From Deltaproteobacteria bacterium (GTDB lineage Bacteria > Desulfobacterota > Desulfuromonadia > Desulfuromonadales > Geopsychrobacteraceae), in contig JAJRQB010000031.1 in assembly GCA_024280485.1 (NCBI GenBank), forward strand, positions 1 to 52,797: 52,797 bases of DNA, in the 5' to 3' direction. Below are positions 28,512-36,734 of this stretch, piece by piece (the first letter of the stretch is position 1; every line of letters begins with the position of its first letter). Under the pieces are notes generated by a model. That model was given only the letters and a program-made list of their open reading frames with translations, searched no databases and was not told where the DNA came from. The position numbers and the translations under genes are program-made.

Positions 28512-29741
28512 ATGAGTAACAAACGTGAAAATTTGATTGTCGGTCTCGATATAGGTACCACAAAGATTTGCTGCATCGTCGGTAATATGACCGATGAGGG
28601 TCTCGAAATAGTCGGTATTGGGACCAGCCCCTCAAAAGGATTGCGCAAGGGAGTGGTCATCAATATCGAGAGTACCGTTGCCGCTATTCAAAAAGCAGTG
28701 CGTGAGGCCGAATTGATGGCCGGCTGCGAGATCAAGACCATCTATGCAGGGATTGCCGGTGGCCATATCAAGGGTTTGAATTCACAAGGGGTGATCGCGA
28801 TTAAAAATCGCGAGGTTTCTCCAGAGGATCTCACGCGGGTCATCGACGCTGCCAAAGCGATTGCTATTCCGATGGATCGTGAGGTTCTGCATATCTTGCC
28901 GCAGGAATTCATCATTGATGATCAGGATGGTATCCGAGAGCCACTCGGCATGAGCGGAGTCCGTCTGGAAGCCAAGGTCCATATCGTGACCGGGGCAGTC
29001 GCTAGTGCACAAAATATCGTGAAAAGCTGCAACCGTGCAGGCTGTGACGTCGCAGATATTGTGCTGGAGCAACTGGCCTCGAGTGAAGCGGTTCTTTCTG
29101 CGGATGAGAAGGAGTTAGGCGTTGCGCTGGTCGATCTGGGCGGCGGAACCTCTGATATCGCCATCTTCTCAGAAGGTGCAATCAAGCACACCTCGGTGTT
29201 GTCGATTGGCGGAGATCATCTGACCAATGATATCGCTGTTGGCCTGAGGACCCCGATGGCCGAAGCGGAGAAGATCAAGCAGGCCTATGGTTGTTGCCTG
29301 ACTTCGATGGTTGGCAGGGATGAAACCATTGAGGTCCCATCGGTTGGTGGCCGCGAGGCCCGGGTCTTGTCGCGTCAGTTACTCGCCGAGATCCTTGAAC
29401 CACGGGTCGAAGAGATTTTCACTCTGGTTAACCGTGAGATCATCAAAAGTGGTTACGAAGATTTGATTGCTTCTGGTGTCGTGATTACGGGAGGCTCTTC
29501 AATTCTCCCCGGAATGCCAGAACTGGCCGAACAGATTTTTAATCTACCGGTTCGTCGTGGGCTACCACAGGACATTGGTGGCTTAATCGATGTTGTCAAC
29601 TCACCAATCTATGCCACCGGTGTTGGACTGGTGAAATATGGAAGTAAAAACCAGGATCGTCAACAGTTCAAAATTGGTCAAGATAATGTTTTTGAAAAAG
29701 TGGTTTTGCGTATGAAGGAATGGTTTAACGAGTTTTTCTGA
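28512..29741 (+). CDS. ftsA: Cell division protein FtsA
   Basis: Actin-like ATPase that tethers FtsZ to the membrane. The 409-residue protein has the phosphate-1 loop VGLDIGTTKICCIVG, the 1C subdomain around HILPQEFIIDDQDGI, the phosphate-2 loop VDLGGGTSDIAIFSEG, adenosine motif SGVVITGGSSILPGMPELAEQ, and a C-terminal amphipathic membrane-targeting helix (VVLRMKEWFNEFF). GGGG-containing leader and an ATG 17 bp after ftsQ. Confidence 0.96.
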   Translation: MSNKRENLIVGLDIGTTKICCIVGNMTDEGLEIVGIGTSPSKGLRKGVVINIESTVAAIQKAVREAELMAGCEIKTIYAGIAGGHIKGLNSQGVIAIKNREVSPEDLTRVIDAAKAIAIPMDREVLHILPQEFIIDDQDGIREPLGMSGVRLEAKVHIVTGAVASAQNIVKSCNRAGCDVADIVLEQLASSEAVLSADEKELGVALVDLGGGTSDIAIFSEGAIKHTSVLSIGGDHLTNDIAVGLRTPMAEAEKIKQAYGCCLTSMVGRDETIEVPSVGGREARVLSRQLLAEILEPRVEEIFTLVNREIIKSGYEDLIASGVVITGGSSILPGMPELAEQIFNLPVRRGLPQDIGGLIDVVNSPIYATGVGLVKYGSKNQDRQQFKIGQDNVFEKVVLRMKEWFNEFF

Positions 29742-29774
29742 GTTTTCTATCGGTGATTATTTGAGTTCAAAACT

Positions 29775-29804
29775 GCCAGTGCTAACGCGGAGTGACACAC
29801 TGGC
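29775..29804 (+). repeat. Inverted repeat in the ftsA-ftsZ gap
   Basis: GCCAGTG (29775-29781) and CACTGGC (29798-29804) are perfect 7-bp arms with a 16-nt spacer, ending 24 bp before the ftsZ ATG. It could fold in the mRNA near the ribosome-binding site or act as an operator; nothing further supports either. Confidence 0.45.
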
Positions 29805-29827
29805 CATCCAACAAGAGGGAGTCTGCT

Positions 29828-31009
29828 ATGCAAAACAATGAGGGCATCATGTTCCAATTTGAAGAGTCATTGGACCAAGGCGCAAAAATTAAGGTTGTTG
29901 GAGTCGGTGGTGGTGGTGGAAATGCAGTTGATACCATGATTCGCAGCCAGGTCGAAGGAGTTGAGTTTATCTGCGCAAATACAGACGCGCAGGCCTTGCG
30001 CAGAAGTTCTGCCCCGATGAAGATTCAACTGGGTGGTCAATTGACAAAAGGGCTGGGCGCTGGTGCTAATCCAGATATTGGTCGTCAGGCCGCAGAAGAA
30101 GATGCGAGCCGTCTCGAGGATCTTTTTGAAGGTGCTGATATGGTGTTCATTGCTGCCGGTTTAGGTGGTGGGACCGGGTCTGGCGCCGCTCCAGTTATCG
30201 CCCGCGCCGCCAAGGCCTCAGGGGCTCTGACTGTTGGGGTGGTGACCAAGCCGTTTTCCCGTGAAGGGAAACAGCGGATGTTGCGCGCTGATGAGGGGGT
30301 TAAGGCCCTGGCAGAGGTGGTCGATTCGTTGGTGGTGATTCCCAATGATCGCCTGCTCGGTCTTGCAGGTAAAAACATGAGCATTCTTGATGCCTTTAAG
30401 CCTGCTAATGATGTCTTGCGCCAGGCCGTTCAAGGGATTTCTGATCTCATTATTACTGAGGGTTTGATTAACGTCGACTTTGCCGATGTCCGTACGGTTA
30501 TGAGTAATCGCGGTATGGCAATGATGGGTATCGGTATTGCTGAAGGGGAACGCCGGGCTTTTGAAGCCGCTACTGCGGCGATTAGTAGTCCACTCCTCGA
30601 AGAGATTGACATTTCTGGAGCTATGGGTGTGTTGGTCAATATCTCGGGCTCAGCGAATATGACGATGGAGGAATTTGAAGAGGCTTCGACCATTATTCAT
30701 GAAAAAGTACACGAAGATGCAAATATCATCGTTGGTCTGGTGATTGATGAAGATCTCGGCGACAAAATTAAAATTACTGCGATAGCAACCGGCTTCGGTG
30801 AAGATTTCAAAGGGAAGCGTCCGGTTACTGAAGAGATTACCCGTAATGCACAGGTGATGCTACGGAGTCCCAAGGTCGATCTCGATGTACCGACCATCGT
30901 ACGTAATCAACAAAAGATACAACCACGGATGGCGACATCAAATCGTGACCTGTTTGGTGATGACGAGCAGTTCGACATCCCAACATTTTTACGCAAACGT
31001 GTCGATTGA
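29828..31009 (+). CDS. ftsZ: Cell division GTPase FtsZ
   Basis: Tubulin-like GTPase forming the Z ring. The 393-residue protein has IKVVGVGGGGGNAVDTMI, the tubulin signature GGGTGSGAAP (113-119), the T7-loop region with NVDFADVRTVM, and the conserved C-terminal peptide FDIPTFLRKR that binds FtsA and other partners. The start at 29828 (after GAGGGAG) is favoured over the in-frame codon at 29792; 29849 is also possible. Last gene of the dcw cluster. Confidence 0.97.
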   Translation: MQNNEGIMFQFEESLDQGAKIKVVGVGGGGGNAVDTMIRSQVEGVEFICANTDAQALRRSSAPMKIQLGGQLTKGLGAGANPDIGRQAAEEDASRLEDLFEGADMVFIAAGLGGGTGSGAAPVIARAAKASGALTVGVVTKPFSREGKQRMLRADEGVKALAEVVDSLVVIPNDRLLGLAGKNMSILDAFKPANDVLRQAVQGISDLIITEGLINVDFADVRTVMSNRGMAMMGIGIAEGERRAFEAATAAISSPLLEEIDISGAMGVLVNISGSANMTMEEFEEASTIIHEKVHEDANIIVGLVIDEDLGDKIKITAIATGFGEDFKGKRPVTEEITRNAQVMLRSPKVDLDVPTIVRNQQKIQPRMATSNRDLFGDDEQFDIPTFLRKRVD

Positions 31010-31050
31010 GATTACTGAACGTAATTTCAGATCACAAGAAAAAGCTGTAG

Positions 31051-31067
31051 ACCCTGACTGTCAGGGT
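31051..31067 (+). terminator. Hairpin after ftsZ (terminator or RNA-end stabiliser)
   Basis: ACCCTGA (31051-31057) and TCAGGGT (31061-31067) make a perfect 7-bp stem with a 3-nt loop, 41 bp after the ftsZ stop. No T-run follows, so it would be an atypical terminator; a processed 3' end or an operator are alternatives. Confidence 0.4.
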
Positions 31068-31199
31068 ATATGGCAACTGATCTGCAGGCGTGATTAATGT
31101 CTGGTAGGAGATTTGCGCCTTTTTTAGAAGCTATTGAATGATCTAGCAGTCTGTTGGACTTTCTATGGACCGGCTGCTTGGGTTTCATTGTGATGCTGT

Positions 31200-31302
31200 G
31201 CCGGAACTCCGCCCGGCCGATGTACAGCGGTTCTGTACCTTGAATTTCGACCTCTGACGACTCCCTCGTCTACAGGGGCCACCTAGTGTGGCCCCTTTTT
31301 TT
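31200..31302 (+). ncRNA. Candidate structured non-coding RNA ending in an intrinsic terminator
   Basis: The 477-bp stretch between ftsZ and the next gene has no convincing reading frame. Its middle holds four consecutive perfect hairpins: 31200-31204/31213-31217 (GCCGG), 31222-31227/31233-31238 (GTACAG), 31256-31260/31266-31270 (GACGA) and the terminator stem 31275-31282/31288-31295. Short motifs (CTCCGC, ACCTTGAA) also occur in proteobacterial 6S RNA, but I cannot find the long closing stem that 6S needs. The 5' end is not determined. The remainder of the gap (31303-31486) shows nothing I can name. Confidence 0.4.
31275..31302 (+). terminator. Strong Rho-independent terminator
   Basis: GGGGCCAC and GTGGCCCC form a perfect 8-bp stem around a CTAGT loop, followed by seven T. 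It lies 266 bp after the ftsZ stop, far enough that it may end a separate short transcript rather than the dcw mRNA. Confidence 0.9.
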
Positions 31303-31486
31303 ATGAACAGTTATGGTATTGAAAGCTTGTTTGTTTGTACGCAGTGGACATAAACTTGGTTCTATGAGCAAGCAGCAGCAAAACTCTGTAACGGTTGGGA
31401 TTATATCTGTGCAGTGCGAATATTTTAACTTTTGTTGTCTCTGATTCAGAACTTCAAATTATAGCTCACTAGTTAAAGGACTGCTT

Positions 31487-33190
31487 TTGTCGCGCAAATT
31501 ATTGGAAAAATTGAGAAACCGCTATAATGATGAATCCGGATTGAACATTCCTGGAACCGGGACTCTGCGCATCGCTCTGGTCTATCCTAACGGATATAAT
31601 CAGGCGATGGCCAATCTCGGTTTTCAGTCTGTCTACCAGCTATTTAACAATCACCCCGATTGTTGTTGTGAGCGTTTCTTCCTGCCAGACAAGGAGGATC
31701 TGCTTGAGCATGAAAAAAGTGGCTTTCCTCTTTGTTCTACTGAAACAAGCACCCCGCTTGCTGAATTTGATCTGATTGCGCTCTCAATCTCGTTCGAGAA
31801 CGACTACCTCAACCTTCCGAAAATCTTTGAGCTTGGGCAGGTGCCACTCTACTCTGATCAACGGACCGCGAGAGATCCTCTGGTCCTCTTTGGCGGTGTC
31901 TGTGCCTTTTTGAACCCTGAACCACTTGCGGAGATTGCAGATATTGTTGCGGTTGGTGAGGCCGAGCCGATACTCCCCGGATTTATCCCTGCACTTAAGG
32001 CATTTTTAGATGCTCAAGATAACAATCTTGAAATCTTCGATAATCTTCCCGGTATTTATCTGCCCGCAAAGGAGCAGGTACAATATCTAGAGGATGGATG
32101 CATTGCACAAACATCAACATCCCCTGTATCCCGAGTCTATCTCGAAAATCTCGATGACTCAGCCAGTCGTTCTTTTATCTTGAATAAAGAGATCGAGTTT
32201 GGCGACATGGCTTTGACGGAAGTCATGCGTGGCTGCTCGCGTGGCTGTCGTTTCTGTGCCGCCGGATATATCTATCTGCCACCTCGAGAACGCAGCTTGG
32301 GTAATTTGTTAGAGCAGGTAGAAGATGGCCTCTGCCAGCGCGAAAGAATCGGTTTGGTCGGTGCTGCGGTGGCAGACCACACTCAGATCTCTGAGCTGCA
32401 GAAGGAAATTATCACCCGTGGCGGAGAAGTCTCGGTTTCCAGTTTGCGTCTGGATGCTTTAACTGCTGAAGAAGCCAGTCAGTTGCAGGCCGCCGGACTG
32501 AAGACTGTCGCCATCGCACCTGAGGCGGGCAGCCAGCGCATGCGTGATCTGATTAACAAAAACCTGGATGAAGAGCAGATTTTACATGCCGTGCAGTTGT
32601 TGGCTGACGCGGGACTGATGAACATCAAGCTCTATTTTTTGATCGGTTTGCCGACTGAAGATGATGAGGATATTGATGCCATTTTACAGTTGGCCGATAA
32701 GGTTCGCATGATCTGGCGCGAGGTCGGCCGCGTGCGTGGCCGACTCGGTAATCTGACTTTAAGTGTTAACCCTTTTATTCCAAAACCCTTTACCCCATTT
32801 CAATGGGCTGGGATGGAAGGGGAGAAAAGTTTAAAAAAGAAGATTCGCAAATTACAGGCGGGCGTGTCCCGCTTGCCGAATACCGAACTGATCAGTGAAT
32901 CGATCCGTTCATCACAGCTTCAGGCTCTGCTGGCGCGCGCTGATCGGCGTATTGGGCGTCTGTTGCCTGAAATATCTGCTGGCGGAAACCTCGGCCAAAT
33001 CCTGCGCCGTAACGATCTCAACCTTGATTTCTACGTAACTCGCGAACGCGGCGAAACTGAAATTTTTCCTTGGGAGGTGATCGATCAGGGGAGTAGCCGC
33101 AGTTATTTATGGCAGGAATACCGCAAGGGGCTGACCGGGAATTTAACCCCGCGTTGTTTTGCTGATTGCAAACGCTGCGGGATTTGCTAA
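31487..33190 (+). CDS. Radical SAM protein with second C-terminal cysteine cluster
   Basis: Radical SAM enzyme of 567 residues; the substrate is unknown. The N-terminal part (about 25-170) resembles the B12-binding-like domain of the TIGR03960/YgiQ group (DPLVLFGGVCAFLNPEPLAEIADIVAVGEAE). The [4Fe-4S] motif is C250-x3-C254-x2-C257 (RGCSRGCRFCAAGY), followed by SLRLDAL, APEAGSQRMRDLINKN and LYFLIGLPTEDDEDID. The C-terminus carries C557-x3-C561-x2-C564-x2-C567, perhaps an auxiliary cluster. Translation seems to start at a TTG 6 bp after AAAGGA. It stands alone and is convergent with the next gene. Confidence 0.85.
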   Translation: MSRKLLEKLRNRYNDESGLNIPGTGTLRIALVYPNGYNQAMANLGFQSVYQLFNNHPDCCCERFFLPDKEDLLEHEKSGFPLCSTETSTPLAEFDLIALSISFENDYLNLPKIFELGQVPLYSDQRTARDPLVLFGGVCAFLNPEPLAEIADIVAVGEAEPILPGFIPALKAFLDAQDNNLEIFDNLPGIYLPAKEQVQYLEDGCIAQTSTSPVSRVYLENLDDSASRSFILNKEIEFGDMALTEVMRGCSRGCRFCAAGYIYLPPRERSLGNLLEQVEDGLCQRERIGLVGAAVADHTQISELQKEIITRGGEVSVSSLRLDALTAEEASQLQAAGLKTVAIAPEAGSQRMRDLINKNLDEEQILHAVQLLADAGLMNIKLYFLIGLPTEDDEDIDAILQLADKVRMIWREVGRVRGRLGNLTLSVNPFIPKPFTPFQWAGMEGEKSLKKKIRKLQAGVSRLPNTELISESIRSSQLQALLARADRRIGRLLPEISAGGNLGQILRRNDLNLDFYVTRERGETEIFPWEVIDQGSSRSYLWQEYRKGLTGNLTPRCFADCKRCGIC

Positions 33191-33242
33191 ATCTTTCGTT
33201 CCGTCTGGGAGAGACCCCTTGGGACCCACCTGTTCGTGGTAC

Positions 33243-34157
33243 TTAGCCACGTCTGCCCGCCAACTGAAACATCGTCATCCCACCCAGCACCATCAGAATT
33301 CCTACCAGGTGAAACCTCTGAAGTTCTTCCCCCAGAAAGAGAATAGCCATGCCGGCGGCGAAGACCGGGATCAGGTTGATAAAGAGGCTGGCGCGGTTTG
33401 CACCGATGACCTCAACGCCGCGATTCCAGCAGAGATAGGCGACGATCGAAGGGAAGATGCCAACGTACAGCACTCCGCTCAGCACGTTGAGGTTTGCGGC
33501 GGGTGGGCCCTTGATCAGAAGTTCGATGAAAAAGGGGGGGACCAACATCAGGGTACCGAGAGCGATAGTGATGGTTAGAAAACTGAAGGGATGAATTTTG
33601 GGACGACGTGGTAGCAAGGTCGAGTAGAGTGCGTAGCAGAAGATCGCCACCAGCATCCACAGGTCTCCTGAAACCAGCTTGAGCGAGCCGATAGACAACA
33701 GCTTACCCTGTGATACGACCCAGGCGGCACCCAATGAACAGAGCAGCACTCCCGCCCTCTGTTGCAGACTGACCCTTTCGCGATTGAGTAGATAACCGCA
33801 GAGGATGGTCGCCGCAGGCATAAGGGTTTGCATCAAGGCACAGTTGAGCGCAGTAGTCGTTTGGGTGGCGGTGTAGAGCAGGCTGTTGAACATGGCGATA
33901 CCCAGCAGGGAACAGAGCCAGATGATCGTCCAATGACCGGTCAGCAGGTGCCAATCGCGTTGCAATTGACGCCAGCTGAATGGAGCGAGAAGAAGCAAAG
34001 CGGTCGCCCAGCGCAGAAATGATAGAGACATTGGTGGGATCTGGTCGGCCAGCCCCCGTGCAAGAACCACATTGCCTGCCCAGAACAGCGGGGGCAGAAG
34101 CAGCAACAGGTAGGGGGCGTAGGTTTTTTGTACGGCGTTGTCGGCTTTATTAGGCAT
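33243..34157 (-). CDS. EamA/DMT-superfamily transporter
   Basis: Integral membrane protein of 304 residues with about ten helices in two EamA repeats, for example LLLLPPLFWAGNVVLARGLADQIPPMSLSF in the first and GDLWMLVAIFCYALYSTLLPRRPK in the second, closing with FHLVGILMVLGGMTMF. Members export small metabolites such as amino acids; the substrate cannot be told from sequence. It is transcribed toward the radical SAM gene. Confidence 0.88.
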   Translation of the reverse strand: MPNKADNAVQKTYAPYLLLLLPPLFWAGNVVLARGLADQIPPMSLSFLRWATALLLLAPFSWRQLQRDWHLLTGHWTIIWLCSLLGIAMFNSLLYTATQTTTALNCALMQTLMPAATILCGYLLNRERVSLQQRAGVLLCSLGAAWVVSQGKLLSIGSLKLVSGDLWMLVAIFCYALYSTLLPRRPKIHPFSFLTITIALGTLMLVPPFFIELLIKGPPAANLNVLSGVLYVGIFPSIVAYLCWNRGVEVIGANRASLFINLIPVFAAGMAILFLGEELQRFHLVGILMVLGGMTMFQLAGRRG

Positions 34158-34330
34158 CGAATGGGCATCTCTGAAAATACAGGACTAAAGATATTGGTGA
34201 TTCTATCAGCACGGGGCTGTCTTTGGTAAGTAAATACGCTGATGTGAAGTCTATGGTTGATCAGAGCTCCATCATGTGCTACAAGTCTGCGTTTGCCGCT
34301 GGATTGGTTTGGCGGAGATATTTCTTCCTT

Positions 34331-34350
34331 GCTCCGGGCAGGACCGGGGC
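34331..34350 (+). promoter_or_regulatory. GC-rich hairpin in the rpsF leader
   Basis: GCTCCGG (34331-34337) pairs with CCGGGGC (34344-34350) around a 6-nt loop, 25 bp before the rpsF ATG. Many bacteria regulate rpsF-rpsR by S6:S18 binding to a leader structure. Whether this hairpin is such a site is inference only. The leader (34158-34375) has no other feature I can name. Confidence 0.35.
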
Positions 34351-34375
34351 TACTAACTCAAGAGGAGACGCTCAA

Positions 34376-34867
34376 ATGCGTAAGTACGAAAGCCTGTACA
34401 TTATCCACCCTGAAGTTGTCGGTGATGAACTGACTGCGATGGTGGAGAGATTCCAGACTGTTCTCACTGATCAGAAAGCTGGAATTCTCAAGCTCGACAA
34501 CTGGGGAACGCGCAAGCTGGCTTACCCAATCCAGAAACAGGAAAAGGGCTGCTATGTGCAGACCATCTTTGAAGCCGATGCTGATGTGATCGCTGAGTAT
34601 GAGCGTCGCCTGCGTCTTGACGAAAAAGTTCTGCGTTTTATGACTCTTCGCTTCGAAGGCGAGCTGGTTGAAGCTCCTGCTGAAGAAGAGGCTCCGGCTG
34701 CTACTGAAGCAGCTCCGGCTGCTGCTGAAGAAACTCCGGCTGCTGCTGAAGAAACTCCGGCTGCTGCTGAAGAAACTCCGGCTGCTGCTGAAGAAACTCC
34801 GGCTGCTGCTGAAGAAACTCCGGCTGCTGCTGAAGTTGAGTCTGGAAAAACCGAAACTGCAGAATAA
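34376..34867 (+). CDS. rpsF: 30S ribosomal protein S6 with repeated acidic/alanine-rich tail
   Basis: Central-domain 30S protein that pairs with S18. Residues 1-95 are a normal S6 (MRKYESLYIIHPEV, LDNWGTRKLAYPIQKQEKGCYVQ, VLRFMTLRFEGE). The remaining part is an extension of about 65 residues made mostly of ETPAAAE-like heptads, encoded by 21-bp tandem repeats at 34691-34837. At 163 residues it is much longer than a standard S6. The start at 34376 is set by the family N-terminus and GAGGAG just upstream; the frame is open far upstream. Confidence 0.95.
   Translation: MRKYESLYIIHPEVVGDELTAMVERFQTVLTDQKAGILKLDNWGTRKLAYPIQKQEKGCYVQTIFEADADVIAEYERRLRLDEKVLRFMTLRFEGELVEAPAEEEAPAATEAAPAAAEETPAAAEETPAAAEETPAAAEETPAAAEETPAAAEVESGKTETAE
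34691..34837 (+). repeat. 21-bp tandem repeat array inside rpsF (7 units)
   Basis: Seven consecutive 21-bp units. Two slightly variant units begin at 34691 and 34712; then units begin at 34733, 34754, 34775, 34796 and 34817, the first four of these identical and the fifth differing only in its last two bases. The unit is a multiple of three, so copy-number change keeps the reading frame and only lengthens or shortens the S6 tail. Confidence 0.95.
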
Positions 34868-34898
34868 ACGTTTACCGCTTTAGAAGGAGAATCCTGTT

Positions 34899-35171
34899 AT
34901 GGCTACACAATCTGCAAGTCGTCCATCTGCTCCCGCTCCTCGTCGTCGTTTCGGCCGTCGTAAAATTTGCCGTTTCTGTGCTGAGAAGAACCTGATCATC
35001 GACTATAAAGATATCGAAAGCTTGAAGTCTTACCTTTCGGAGCGTGGCAAAATTGTACCGCGCCGTATCTCTGGAACCTGTGCTGCACATCAGCGTCAAC
35101 TGGCCGAGTCGATCAAAAACGCTCGCCAGGTTGCGCTGCTCCCCTACACCGGCTCTCACGCGATACGTTAA
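34899..35171 (+). CDS. rpsR: 30S ribosomal protein S18
   Basis: Small-subunit protein that forms a dimer with S6 on the platform. The 90-residue protein has a longer N-terminus ([21 protein letters not shown]) before the conserved core [47 protein letters not shown]. The paired Cys (CRFC) marks the potential zinc-binding class. AGAAGGAG precedes the ATG. It lies directly behind rpsF. Confidence 0.97.
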   Translation: MATQSASRPSAPAPRRRFGRRKICRFCAEKNLIIDYKDIESLKSYLSERGKIVPRRISGTCAAHQRQLAESIKNARQVALLPYTGSHAIR

Positions 35172-35197
35172 GCCGTCAAGGCAAAGGGGAATGCCCC

Positions 35198-36127
35198 ATG
35201 AAAGGGGAAGCGGTACTTTACGGAATAGCTGGTGTCGGCCTGACGTTGCTCTTGTTCTTGAGCTCGCACTGGCTCGGGCCGGTTGGCGCATTCACCAATA
35301 TGCTGTCGGCCTTGCCGATCTGTTATCTGGTCATGCGTTTTGGCCTGACAACCGGCATCTATGCGGTGCTGGTGTCGGTGACATTACTTTCGGCGCTGAT
35401 AGAGACTTCAGCTCTGACGAGTTATATGGGGCTTTTTATTGTCCCCTCGCTGCTACTGCCGAGTTTGCTGAAGCGTGGTCAGGCCTGGGATCGGGCTTTG
35501 CTGATCAGTGGTGGTGTTACCCTGCTGGTGGCTGGCACGTTGTTGATGTTTTACATCGCACTCAGTGGGAAAGAATTTAAGCTGCTGATTGATGGATATC
35601 TGCAGGCTGAGATTAATACGGCTATGCAGACCTATTCAGAGGCGGGTTTCAGCGCAGCTCAAATCGATGATCTCAAGGATGTTGCAGTTCAGGTCGCTGA
35701 TTTTATTCGTAAAACCTTCGTCGGCTTATATGCTAGCGGCGTGTTGGTGATCCATCTTGTAACCCTGCTTGTTTTGCAGCGTTTCAAGAAAGATCAGTAT
35801 CAGATTGAGGGTCTTGAATTTACTCAGTGGCGCTTGCCAGCCCTGCTGATCTGGCTGTTGATTGCTGCTGGTTTTTCTCTCCTGATACCTTTGCCGGAGT
35901 TAGCTCTGGTGGGACGAAATCTGCTGGCGGTTTTATTGCCGCTCTATTTTGTACAGGGGTTGGCAATCGTCTGTTGTTTTTTACAACGAAAGAGTTGGCC
36001 GCCAGCCTTAAAAGGCCTGATTTATTTTTTGGTCTTTTTGTTGAACCCGCTACCACTGGTGGTGACCGGAGTCGGGATTTTTGATCTTTGGATCGATTTC
36101 CGTCGGCCGCGTAAAAAAGATTTATAA
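35198..36127 (+). CDS. DUF2232 (YybS-like) membrane protein
   Basis: Polytopic membrane protein of 309 residues with about eight predicted helices, for example LYGIAGVGLTLLLFLSSHWLGP, LISGGVTLLVAGTLLMFYIAL and LPALLIWLLIAAGFSLLIPL. It matches the YybS/DUF2232 family, whose function is unknown. A gene of this family commonly stands between rpsR and rplI in Deltaproteobacteria and near them in Firmicutes, so it is probably co-expressed with them. AAAGGGGA lies upstream of the ATG. Confidence 0.82.
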   Translation: MKGEAVLYGIAGVGLTLLLFLSSHWLGPVGAFTNMLSALPICYLVMRFGLTTGIYAVLVSVTLLSALIETSALTSYMGLFIVPSLLLPSLLKRGQAWDRALLISGGVTLLVAGTLLMFYIALSGKEFKLLIDGYLQAEINTAMQTYSEAGFSAAQIDDLKDVAVQVADFIRKTFVGLYASGVLVIHLVTLLVLQRFKKDQYQIEGLEFTQWRLPALLIWLLIAAGFSLLIPLPELALVGRNLLAVLLPLYFVQGLAIVCCFLQRKSWPPALKGLIYFLVFLLNPLPLVVTGVGIFDLWIDFRRPRKKDL

Positions 36128-36154
36128 ACCGAATTAACATATGGAGGAATCGTC

Positions 36155-36610
36155 ATGAATATCATTCTTAAAGAAAATGTCGATGGTCTTGGCATCATCG
36201 GCGAACAGGTATCGGTAAAGCCCGGCTATGCACGTAACTTTCTGCTCCCAAAGGGACTGGCAATTGTTGCTGATATGCGTTCAGTTAAAGAGCTTGACCA
36301 TCAGAAACGTCAACTGACCCGCAAGCTGGAAAAAGCGACCAAGGATGCTGAAGTCATCAAGGCTCGTATCGAGAAAGTTGCCTGCGAGTTTATTCAGCGT
36401 GCTGGTGAAGATGGCAAACTTTTCGGATCTGTGACTTCAATGGATATCGAAGCCAAACTGGTCGATGCCGGTCTCGAGATCGATCGCAAGAAGATTCAAC
36501 TGATCGAACCGATCAAGGCACTTGGCGAGCATGAAGTTGCTGTCAAACTTGATGCTGGTGTCGTTGCTCAGATCAAAGTTGTTGTTAATGCACTTGCGGA
36601 AGAAGCATAA
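36155..36610 (+). CDS. rplI: 50S ribosomal protein L9
   Basis: Elongated large-subunit protein that helps maintain reading frame. The 151 residues include the N-terminal domain (MNIILKENVDGLGIIGEQVSVKPGYARNFLLPKGLA), the long connecting helix and the C-terminal domain (GEDGKLFGSVTSMDI to LGEHEVAVKLDAGVVAQIKVVV). GGAGG precedes the ATG. A terminator follows at 36637-36673. Confidence 0.98.
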   Translation: MNIILKENVDGLGIIGEQVSVKPGYARNFLLPKGLAIVADMRSVKELDHQKRQLTRKLEKATKDAEVIKARIEKVACEFIQRAGEDGKLFGSVTSMDIEAKLVDAGLEIDRKKIQLIEPIKALGEHEVAVKLDAGVVAQIKVVVNALAEEA

Positions 36611-36636
36611 GCTTACGGCTTTAGTTATAAAGAGTG

Positions 36637-36673
36637 AAAAGGGCGACAGGCTTTTGGCCTGATCGCCCTTTTG
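36637..36673 (+). terminator. Rho-independent terminator after rplI
   Basis: AAAAGGGCGA and TCGCCCTTTT flank an inner stem CAGGC/GCCTG with a short loop; the right arm runs into TTTTG. It closes the rpsF-rpsR-DUF2232-rplI unit before dnaB. Confidence 0.9.
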
Positions 36674-36734
36674 TCTTTTATCTCTCACGTTTTATCTTTT
36701 GCAGTTTCTTCCTTTTTGTTATGCTTGCAGGCCT

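Noticed and set aside
31088-31302. Firm assignment of the ftsZ-downstream RNA as 6S, SRP RNA, tmRNA or RNase P RNA
   Set aside because: Class-defining elements (6S long closing stem and bubble, SRP tetraloop helix, RNase P and tmRNA cores) were looked for and not found; only short motif overlaps with 6S exist.
34691-34837. CRISPR array
   Set aside because: The repeats are contiguous 21-bp in-frame units with no unique spacers and lie inside rpsF.
34668-34883. Leu/Lys-rich frame across the rpsF tail
   Set aside because: It is a +1-type shadow of the 21-bp tandem repeats in rpsF (monotonous LLLKKLR units) with no ribosome-binding site.
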